From assembly GCA_003136515.1 (NCBI GenBank), contig PLEU01000035.1:1-5193 (forward strand): DNA of 5,193 bases. Reading direction: 5' to 3'. Below are positions 1 to 5,193 of this stretch, piece after piece (within the stretch, counting starts at the first letter, position 1; the number at the start of each line of letters is the position of its first letter). This stretch comes from Spartobacteria bacterium. Its GTDB lineage: Bacteria; Verrucomicrobiota; Verrucomicrobiae; Chthoniobacterales; UBA6821. Under the pieces are notes generated by a model. The model was given only the letters and a program-made list of their open reading frames with translations, was not told where the DNA came from and made no database searches. Position numbers and translations under genes: made by a program.

Positions 1-1478
1 CCGTCGCCAAGGAGATCGAGCTTGAAGACCCCTTTGAGAACATGGGCGCCCAACTCGTGCGTGAAGTGGCCTCCAAGACCAGCGACATCGCCGGTGACGG
101 AACCACCACGGCCACAGTGCTCGCTGAGGCTATCTACAAGGAAGGACTGAAGAACGTAACGGCAGGTGCCAATCCCACCTCCCTGCAGCGAGGCATCAAC
201 AAGGCAGTCGAGGCCATTGTCGGAGAACTCGCCCGCATCAGCAAGAAAGTGAAGGACAGCTCCGAGATCGCTCAGGTTGCCACTGTCTCTGCCAACTGGG
301 ACACCACCATCGGCCAGATCATCGCTGATGCAATGGAGAAGGTCGGCAAGGACGGAACCATCACCGTCGAGGAGGCCAAATCCATCGAGACATCCCTAGA
401 TGTCGTCGAGGGAATGCAGTTCGACAAGGGATACCTCTCCCCCTACTTCGTCACGAATGCAGAGGGAATGGAGGCCGTTCTAGACAGCGCCTACATCCTC
501 ATTCATGAGAAGAAAATTAGCAGCCTTAAGGATCTTCTTCCTTTGCTCGAGAAGGTTGCCAAGAGTGGCAAGCCGCTTCTTATCATCGCGGAAGATGTCG
601 AAGGTGAGGCCCTCGCCACACTCGTGGTGAACAAGCTCCGTGGCACCCTGCAGATATGCGCTGTCAAGGCCCCCGGCTTTGGTGACCGTCGCAAGGCCAT
701 GCTGGAGGACATCGCTGTCCTCACCGGCGGACGCTGCATCACCGAGGATCTCGGCATCAAGCTTGAGAACATCACCCTCGAGGATCTCGGCCGTGCAAAG
801 CACATCACTGTGGATAAGGAAAACACCACCATCGTCGAAGGTTCTGGCAAGAGCACCGATATTCAGGGGCGGGTCAATCAGATCCGCCGTCAGATCGAGG
901 AGACCACCAGCGATTACGACCGTGAGAAGCTCCAAGAGCGTCTCGCCAAGCTCGCGGGCGGTGTCGCCGTCATTAATGTCGGTGCAGCTACCGAGACCGA
1001 GATGAAGGAGAAGAAGGCACGCGTTGAAGACGCACTCCACGCCACCCGAGCGGCTGTCGAGGAAGGCATCGTCCCAGGCGGCGGTGTGGCTCTCATCAGG
1101 GCCCAGAAGATCCTCGACACTCTCAAGCTTGAGGGGGACGAGCAGGTTGGTCTTGAGATTATCCGTCGTGCTATCGAAGCTCCTCTACGGCAGTTGGCTA
1201 CCAATGCCGGCAAGGAAGGAGCACTTATCGTTCAGGAAGTTAAGAAGGGCAAGGGGAACGAAGGTTACAATGTCGCCACTGGCGAATATGTGGACCTCGT
1301 GAAGGCCGGTGTCGTTGACCCGACCAAGGTGACCCGCAGCGCTCTTCAGAATGCCTCCTCGATCAGCGGGCTTCTGCTGACCACCGAGGCGGTCATTTCC
1401 GAACTCCCTGAAAAGGAGAAGGCTCCGGCCATGCCACCAGGCGGTGGAATGGGCGGGATGGGTGGCATGGACTACTAA
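1..1478 (+). CDS. groEL: 60 kDa chaperonin GroEL, 5'-truncated by the window edge
   Basis: This is the large subunit of the cytoplasmic GroEL/GroES chaperonin, the ATP-driven double-ring machine that encloses and folds non-native proteins. The frame is open from base 3 and begins inside the equatorial domain, so about 55 N-terminal residues are missing; the 491 codons present imply a full protein of about 546 residues, normal for the family (E. coli 548). Visible hallmarks are the ATP-site GDGTTT segment (Asp codon at 96-98, equivalent to E. coli Asp87), the apical substrate-binding GYLSPYF segment, the apical [10 protein letters not shown] segment, and the [15 protein letters not shown] segment with the catalytic Asp at 1029-1031 (equivalent to Asp398), followed by PGGG. 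The C-terminus is the flexible Gly-Gly-Met tail ending in MDY. The ATG at 42 is internal, not the start. No groES follows; it could lie upstream, outside the window. An intrinsic terminator closes the unit. Identification is essentially certain. Confidence 0.98.
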   Translation, partial: VAKEIELEDPFENMGAQLVREVASKTSDIAGDGTTTATVLAEAIYKEGLKNVTAGANPTSLQRGINKAVEAIVGELARISKKVKDSSEIAQVATVSANWDTTIGQIIADAMEKVGKDGTITVEEAKSIETSLDVVEGMQFDKGYLSPYFVTNAEGMEAVLDSAYILIHEKKISSLKDLLPLLEKVAKSGKPLLIIAEDVEGEALATLVVNKLRGTLQICAVKAPGFGDRRKAMLEDIAVLTGGRCITEDLGIKLENITLEDLGRAKHITVDKENTTIVEGSGKSTDIQGRVNQIRRQIEETTSDYDREKLQERLAKLAGGVAVINVGAATETEMKEKKARVEDALHATRAAVEEGIVPGGGVALIRAQKILDTLKLEGDEQVGLEIIRRAIEAPLRQLATNAGKEGALIVQEVKKGKGNEGYNVATGEYVDLVKAGVVDPTKVTRSALQNASSISGLLLTTEAVISELPEKEKAPAMPPGGGMGGMGGMDY

Positions 1479-1513
1479 GGTCTGCACACAACCTCTCTCT
1501 AAGAGAAATTACA

Positions 1514-1550
1514 AGAGAGTCGGGTCAGAAATGACCCGACTCTTTCTTTT
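1514..1550 (+). terminator. Rho-independent terminator of groEL
   Basis: A near-perfect inverted repeat pairs 1514-1527 with 1532-1545. Its core is an 11-bp perfect stem (GAGTCGGGTCA with TGACCCGACTC), extended by three further pairs at the base, one of them a G-T wobble. The tetraloop is GAAA, a stable GNRA loop. The downstream arm runs into a T-rich stretch (1543-1550, TTTCTTTT). It starts 36 bases after the groEL stop codon, in the expected orientation, and should end the groEL transcript. Confidence 0.92.
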
Positions 1551-1605
1551 GGTACCCCCGGCAGGGCACATTTATTTTGGGATTAGTTCACTCTTCACGT
1601 ACACT

Positions 1606-1635
1606 TTCAAAAGAAAGCGGAGTAAACTCTAAAAT
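1606..1635 (+). promoter_or_regulatory. Possible sigma-70-type promoter for the MnmC2-like gene
   Basis: TAAAAT at 1630-1635 matches the -10 consensus at five of six positions. TTCAAA at 1606-1611 matches the -35 consensus at four of six, with an 18-base spacer. Transcription would start near 1642, giving a leader of roughly 47 bases before the ATG at 1689. The placement between the groEL terminator and the next gene fits an independent transcription unit. Such matches also arise by chance in AT-rich intergenic DNA, so this is only a candidate. Confidence 0.3.
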
Positions 1636-1688
1636 CAGAATGGGTGGTTGCACTGGAGCTATCAGCGCGGTCAGTGAATAGTGATCGG

Positions 1689-2534
1689 ATGGAAAACTTT
1701 GAACTCGTCACCCTGAGGGGAGGTTCTCGCAGCATTCGCTCGCGGATGCACGGGGAGACGATGCACATCGGAACTGATCCCCGAACCGAGGCCCTCGAAC
1801 TTCACATCGGGCAACAGCAACTGGTGGAGAGGGTTCTTGAATGGAAGGGAGGCAAGAAGCCTTTTGTGATCTGGGACATAGGTCTCGGCCCTGCCGGAAA
1901 TGCCATTACGGCCATTGAGTCTCTGAAGGGCAGTAAGACACCGATCGAAATTCATAGTTTTGAGATCTCAACCGAGGTGCTGGAGTTTGCCCTTCAAAAT
2001 GCCGAGGCCCTAGAATATCTCAGGGGATGGGAGAGCGTGATTAGAGGGCTTTTGGACGGGGGGATTGCCTATCCATTGCCAAATATCAGATGGCAGCTCC
2101 ATAGAGGGGATTTTTCACGAAATCAGCTCATCGAGCCTCCGCCTTCGGCGATTTTTTTCGACCCATATTCCCCGGCCAAGAATCTGGAGATGTGGAATAT
2201 GGAAACTTTCCGATCGATCTGGCTGGTGGTTTCTGATCCCCTCGCTCCTCCCTGCCTTATGACCAACTACACCCGCTCTACTGCAGTGCGTGTGACGATG
2301 GCGTTCGCGGGATGGTTTGTCGGAAGGGGGATTCCCACAGGGGATAAGAGCGAGACTACGATTGCCTCAAACCGTTTGGAATTGCTGGCATGCCCCTTGG
2401 GACACTCTTGGCTTAGCCGAGTACACTCCTCAACGAATGCATCCCCCATCAGGGGGCGGAATAACGAACGGGGCCCGATAACTCCTGAAGATTTTGCAGC
2501 ACTCAGGGCACTACCCCAATTTCAAGGCCTCTGA
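1689..2534 (+). CDS. Stand-alone MnmC2/MnmD-like SAM-dependent methyltransferase (DUF752 family), predicted tRNA wobble-uridine modification
   Basis: This 281-residue protein resembles the methyltransferase half of MnmC, which converts 5-aminomethyl-2-thiouridine at tRNA position 34 to the 5-methylaminomethyl form using SAM. It has no FAD-oxidase domain, as in the known single-domain MnmC2 proteins. The family layout is visible: an N-terminal segment with HGETMH near 22-27; SAM-binding motif I DIGLGPAGNA at 63-72; an acidic residue (Glu92) after beta-2; the signature FFDPYSPAKN at 156-165 with the likely key Asp158, followed by an MW pair; then TNYTRSTAVR and the AGWFVGRG strand at 192-214; and SETT at 221-224. 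The tail has a WLSRV..S segment typical of the family end. The frame opens earlier with a GTG at 1644, but homology begins at ELVTL, so I choose the ATG at 1689; no clear Shine-Dalgarno precedes either. Motif I and the DPY triplet differ from the usual proteobacterial forms (GFGTG, DGF), so the exact substrate is inferred. Confidence 0.8.
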   Translation: MENFELVTLRGGSRSIRSRMHGETMHIGTDPRTEALELHIGQQQLVERVLEWKGGKKPFVIWDIGLGPAGNAITAIESLKGSKTPIEIHSFEISTEVLEFALQNAEALEYLRGWESVIRGLLDGGIAYPLPNIRWQLHRGDFSRNQLIEPPPSAIFFDPYSPAKNLEMWNMETFRSIWLVVSDPLAPPCLMTNYTRSTAVRVTMAFAGWFVGRGIPTGDKSETTIASNRLELLACPLGHSWLSRVHSSTNASPIRGRNNERGPITPEDFAALRALPQFQGL

Positions 2535-2566
2535 TTTCAGAGCTATTTTCTTACGGCCGTACTGCA

Positions 2567-4003
2567 CTAACACACCTGGATTGTTTCCAGATCTAACAGC
2601 AGGCCGAGCTTTTCGATTTTCCCGGCTATGTGCCCTACACCCACGGCGCAGTGATGGGCGGGGCCTGCTGCATTCCATCGAGTTATAAATTCGCGGGCAC
2701 CACAGGGGAAGCGATAGCGGCTGTTGGTGTTCCCGATTTCCAGAATGGGGCCGGGAACTGATTCACCTTCCGCAACGAGGAGGCCGAGCTTTCCACCGGG
2801 GCGTTCTATTATGGACAAGCAGGTTACGGCCCCGTGCCTCACAGCCATCTCAACGGATACACCGCGACCCACCTTGCCATGATAGACCTTAAGCGGTCGC
2901 ACCTTGGTTTTTCCCTGAGAAATGGCAATGTGACCCGGGCCATCGTGCCCCATCAGGACGACATCATCATTGAAATCCAGCGCATAATACTCGGTGAAGG
3001 AACCACCCGCCCCGAAGAGATCCATAATCTTCATCGCCTGAACGTTCTTGACCTCATATTCTCCAGCGACTGGGATGCCCCGGCCCGTTAATTGAGAGGT
3101 GCCGAGGATGATCGAGGCGAGGGTCATCTCGTTCTCACTCACGCCGGTTCCCTTGTAATAGTAGGCCATTGAGCCCAGACGATACTCGGAAACAAGCCTG
3201 TCAAGAGCCACCCCCGTCCGCGCCGCCTCGGCAAGATCCTCTTGCGGGCAGTCCGGCTGCACATCAAATACCAAGTGGAACTCTTTTAACCGAGCTTCAA
3301 TTTCCGATATCTTCACCTCATTTCGGAGAGCGGAGAGTTCATCCACCTCTAGAATCTCGATATGGGTGCCGAATGTTGACGACTGAAGTGTCACATCGGA
3401 GTAGATATCGAGCATGCCACTGTAATAGTGGCCCATAAGCCCGAGCCGGTTCTCCGCCATCCCAGCAGCGACGCGGGCTGCCTCCACCCAGGCATCCACT
3501 TCGTCCCAGCAGAGCGGATCATTTTCTAGAATGCCGGTGATTTGGTGAAAGGGAATGCCGGAACGCTGAAAGATATTGGCGATCTCCGGCACTGGACAGG
3601 CCGAGCAGTAAGCGAGCCAATCTCCGGTCATCTTGGTGCGATCGCCAAGGGCGTTGAACATGGCGTAATCGATAGTTGGCTCGGGTACTACATTGAGCAC
3701 GATTACCGGCACCTTTGCCCGTCGAACAATCGGAAGGACAGTGGAGGAGAGGGCGTAAGTCGTGACATAAAGGAAGATAAGATCGACGTCGGCGCGGCGG
3801 AAGGCGCGGCCTGCTTCCTGAGCTCTCTCCGGTGAATCAACGAGACCAAGATTGATCACTTCCACACCGGGGCGTTTCAACTTCCCGGCAACCCTCCCCA
3901 CATATCCCTCGAGGCGCTCCTTGAGTCCCGGAAATTGAGGCCAGTAGGTATCAAGTCCGATGCCAAAAAGTCCGATGCGGAGGGGATGCGTGGGGGAATT
4001 CAT
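2567..4003 (-). CDS. L-fucose/L-arabinose isomerase-family protein
   Basis: This 478-residue protein belongs to the L-fucose/L-arabinose isomerase fold family, cytoplasmic Mn-dependent aldose-ketose isomerases; E. coli AraA has 500 residues. The N-terminal Rossmann-like domain opens with IGLFGIGLDTYWPQFPGL (10-27). A Cys-containing ACPVPE segment lies at 135-140. The catalytic part matches AraA in order: GEYEVKN (Glu315, like E. coli Glu306), GGSFTEYY (Glu338, like Glu333), LMGHDGPGH (His353, like His350) and AGPAHH (His450/451, like His450). All four metal or catalytic positions are therefore kept, which argues for an active enzyme. Sequence elsewhere is far from classical AraA, so the sugar is not predictable; arabinose, fucose or another aldose are all possible. 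No kinase, epimerase, transporter or regulator of sugar catabolism lies next to it. The ATG at 4003 is the first in frame and is followed directly by family-like sequence; no clear ribosome binding site precedes it. It converges on the methyltransferase gene. Confidence 0.85.
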   Translation of the reverse strand: MNSPTHPLRIGLFGIGLDTYWPQFPGLKERLEGYVGRVAGKLKRPGVEVINLGLVDSPERAQEAGRAFRRADVDLIFLYVTTYALSSTVLPIVRRAKVPVIVLNVVPEPTIDYAMFNALGDRTKMTGDWLAYCSACPVPEIANIFQRSGIPFHQITGILENDPLCWDEVDAWVEAARVAAGMAENRLGLMGHYYSGMLDIYSDVTLQSSTFGTHIEILEVDELSALRNEVKISEIEARLKEFHLVFDVQPDCPQEDLAEAARTGVALDRLVSEYRLGSMAYYYKGTGVSENEMTLASIILGTSQLTGRGIPVAGEYEVKNVQAMKIMDLFGAGGSFTEYYALDFNDDVVLMGHDGPGHIAISQGKTKVRPLKVYHGKVGRGVSVEMAVRHGAVTCLSIIERPGGKLGLLVAEGESVPGPILEIGNTNSRYRFPCGAREFITRWNAAGPAHHCAVGVGHIAGKIEKLGLLLDLETIQVC

Positions 4004-4202
4004 GATCTACAGGGTATCTTAAAATATGGGACATGTTTCTTCCGTTGACACTCCGAAAGAACGATATGATAGCAAGTCAAGTTGCCGAAATAAATGCAGG
4101 CATGATGATGAATTAAAAGGACAGGAAAAAGAAAATGGTACGCTGCCCCTTTTTCAAAAAGCGTTGATCTCCCTGAGCGAGACCAGCATTCTCCTTGTTT
4201 AG
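4004..4202. other. Intergenic region between the isomerase gene and tRNA-Arg
   Basis: These 199 bases should carry the promoters for the - strand isomerase and for the + strand tRNA, which are divergently transcribed. I see no protein gene. A perfect -35 hexamer TTGACA lies on the + strand at 4045-4050, with TATGAT at 4065-4070, but the 14-base spacer is too short for a standard promoter. Closer to the tRNA, TTGATC (4164-4169) and CATTCT (4187-4192) have a 17-base spacer but match the consensus poorly. On the - strand no hexamer pair stands out. The central part is AT-rich and purine-rich. Confidence 0.5.
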
Positions 4203-4276
4203 GCACCCGTAGCTCAATTGGATAGAGCGCTTCCCTCCGAAGGAAGAGGTTGTGAGTTCGACCCTCGCCGGGTGCA
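4203..4276 (+). tRNA. tRNA-Arg, anticodon CCG
   Basis: A complete cloverleaf of 74 nucleotides can be folded. The acceptor arms 4203-4209 and 4269-4275 pair perfectly (GCACCCG with CGGGTGC). The D arm is GCTC/GAGC with loop AATTGGATA. The anticodon stem is CTTCC/GGAAG with loop CTCCGAA, giving anticodon CCG at 4237-4239, which reads CGG. The variable loop is five bases, and the T arm GTGAG/CTCGC encloses TTCGACC, with one T-G wobble. A20 in the D loop, C35 and discriminator A73 fit known arginine identity elements. The 3' CCA is not encoded and must be added after transcription. It is a lone tRNA, not part of a cluster, and no repeat of its 3' end is seen in the window, so there is no sign of an integrated element here. 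Confidence 0.97.
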
Positions 4277-4364
4277 CGTCGGCCTATCTAGAACGGTCGA
4301 TCGTCGGCCACGGAACGTAAGCAAAAACTGACCAACACCGTTTTTATATTCAGGGGGATCTTGG

Positions 4365-5099
4365 TTAGCCGGCAAACTTGTCCATCAGCGCAAAGAACCG
4401 CTTCTTTCCAGAGGCGCAAAGAACAATCTCGCGGAGAATTTCCTCCGGAGTTTGGACGAAGGGCGAAGGTGGTGGTGCCACGTTGGGCTCGGCGAGCGCG
4501 TCCCTCATCATTTCTTCCGTCCACTCGAGATGAAACTGAAGGGCTAGCACTTGGTCTCCAATGATGAATGCCTGCTGTTCCGCAGCTGCATTGCTTGCGA
4601 GCTTAACGGCTCCCGGCGGCAGGGAATAGGTGTCGCCATGCCATTGGAAAGCTCTGAAAGAGCCCTCCGTGTGTTGAGCCAGAGGTCGATAACTCGTCTC
4701 TGTCAGTTCCTCATCTTGACCAATAGAAAACCATTTTTTTCCCTCCTCGGTGAGATCAATGGGCTGCCAGCCAAATTCCTTGCAGGTGTGACGATAGGCT
4801 TCCCCGCCGAGGGCTGCGGCCAGAAGTTGGCAGCCAAGGCAGAGACCGACTATTTTTTTCCCAGCGAGGACTGCTTCCTTAAGATACTGCTTTTCCTGGA
4901 TCAGCCAGGGATACTTTTCCTCTTCATAAGCCCCCATCGGGCCTCCTAGACTGACGAGGAGATCAAAGCTGTCGAGTAACGGGAAGGAGATACCGTTTGA
5001 GACCAGGCAGGTAGTGACAATATGTCCGCGCTTATCAGCCCATTCCAGAAGTGCCCCGGGGCCGTCGAGTGGATCATGCTGTAGAAAAAGAAGACGCAT
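4365..5099 (-). CDS. Class I glutamine amidotransferase-like protein (GMP-synthase-type GATase domain)
   Basis: This 244-residue protein is a free-standing class I glutamine amidotransferase domain, of the type that hydrolyses glutamine or a related gamma-glutamyl amide through a Cys-His-Glu triad. From the chosen ATG, the oxyanion-hole loop LGGPMGAY is at 51-58, the nucleophile elbow GLCLGCQ at 85-91 has Cys87, the FQWHGD segment typical of GuaA-like stand-alone GATases is at 151-156, and ALQFHLEW at 186-193 supplies His190 and Glu192. The triad is intact. No synthetase domain is fused or adjacent, so the acceptor, or a role as a gamma-glutamyl hydrolase, cannot be told from sequence. The start at 5099 is chosen because MRLLFLQHDP is the usual first strand of this family. 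The frame stays open upstream: a TTG at 5165 has a GAGG eight bases before it and would add 22 residues, so a longer form cannot be excluded. The stop lies 88 bases from the tRNA. Confidence 0.88.
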   Translation of the reverse strand: MRLLFLQHDPLDGPGALLEWADKRGHIVTTCLVSNGISFPLLDSFDLLVSLGGPMGAYEEEKYPWLIQEKQYLKEAVLAGKKIVGLCLGCQLLAAALGGEAYRHTCKEFGWQPIDLTEEGKKWFSIGQDEELTETSYRPLAQHTEGSFRAFQWHGDTYSLPPGAVKLASNAAAEQQAFIIGDQVLALQFHLEWTEEMMRDALAEPNVAPPPSPFVQTPEEILREIVLCASGKKRFFALMDKFAG

Positions 5100-5193
5100 T
5101 GAACTGTGGGGATGGTGGAGTGCTTGTCGGAGACAAAGGATAATTTTGCAACGATTTTGTAGCAAAGAGCGTGCCTCGTTGACACATGCAATG
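5100..5193. other. Upstream region of the amidotransferase gene, to the window edge
   Basis: No separate gene can be supported in these 94 bases. On the - strand they form the leader of the amidotransferase; an AATTAT -10-like hexamer occurs there without a matching -35 at normal spacing. The amidotransferase frame has no stop codon in this stretch. On the + strand a perfect TTGACA lies at 5179-5184, but any matching -10 would fall outside the window. Confidence 0.4.

Noticed and set aside
480..1040. 186-codon open frame on the - strand, antisense to groEL
   Set aside because: It lies wholly inside groEL, which is certain, and resembles no family I know. Long antisense frames are common over codon-biased, GC-rich genes.
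1493..1519. CTCTCT/AGAGAG pairing upstream of the groEL terminator, considered as an antiterminator
   Set aside because: The alternative helix is short and competes with only the basal pairs of a much stronger 14-bp terminator stem; no ligand-binding or leader-peptide structure is evident.
1444..1632. 62-codon open frame on the + strand
   Set aside because: It starts inside the groEL tail and reads through the intrinsic terminator, so it is not a plausible gene.
4045..4070. TTGACA and TATGAT as a + strand promoter for the tRNA
   Set aside because: Each hexamer is good on its own, but the spacer is 14 bases, too short for a normal sigma-70 promoter, and the site is over 130 bases from the tRNA.
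4000..4206. 68-codon open frame on the - strand upstream of the isomerase
   Set aside because: It overlaps the isomerase start and the tRNA 5' end, has low-complexity composition and no recognisable domain.
4277..4309. Direct repeat CGTCGGCC (4277-4284 and 4302-4309) just after the tRNA, considered as an attachment-site trace
   Set aside because: The repeat is only eight bases, does not duplicate the tRNA 3' end, and no integrase or foreign cargo lies between the copies.
4323..4368. Possible - strand intrinsic terminator after the amidotransferase
   Set aside because: TTGGT at 4361-4365 and ACCAA at 4331-4335 can pair, and the - strand then reads a run of five T (4323-4327). The stem is only five pairs plus an interrupted extension, and the loop is 25 bases, so support is too weak.

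Overview
The window looks like an ordinary chromosomal segment of a free-living bacterium of moderate to fairly high GC. It holds four protein genes and one tRNA. No transposase, integrase, phage gene or CRISPR array is visible. The lineage cannot be fixed from this sequence. The GroEL tail, the stand-alone MnmC2-type methyltransferase and the scarcity of Shine-Dalgarno sequences would fit a non-proteobacterial lineage, perhaps the Planctomycetes-Verrucomicrobia group, but that is a guess.

Left part (1-1550): the 3' nine tenths of a groEL chaperonin gene, cut by the left edge, ends in a Gly-Gly-Met tail and is followed by a textbook intrinsic terminator. Middle (1551-2534): after a short intergenic region with a plausible promoter, a stand-alone MnmC2-like SAM-dependent methyltransferase (predicted tRNA wobble-uridine modification) is encoded on the + strand. 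It converges, with a 32-base gap, on a - strand gene (2567-4003) for an L-fucose/L-arabinose isomerase-family protein that keeps the metal-binding and catalytic residues.

Right part (4004-5193): a 199-base intergenic region leads into a + strand tRNA-Arg(CCG). An 88-base spacer follows, then a - strand class I glutamine amidotransferase-like gene with an intact Cys-His-Glu triad. The last 94 bases are its upstream region and hold no gene I can support.

The genes do not form one pathway: each appears to be its own transcription unit (protein folding, tRNA modification, sugar isomerisation, tRNA-Arg, amidotransferase). I did not find a convincing novel system. The items most worth a second look are the divergent stand-alone methyltransferase with a 13-codon ORF just upstream, the orphan isomerase, and a 9-base motif shared by the upstream regions of both - strand genes.
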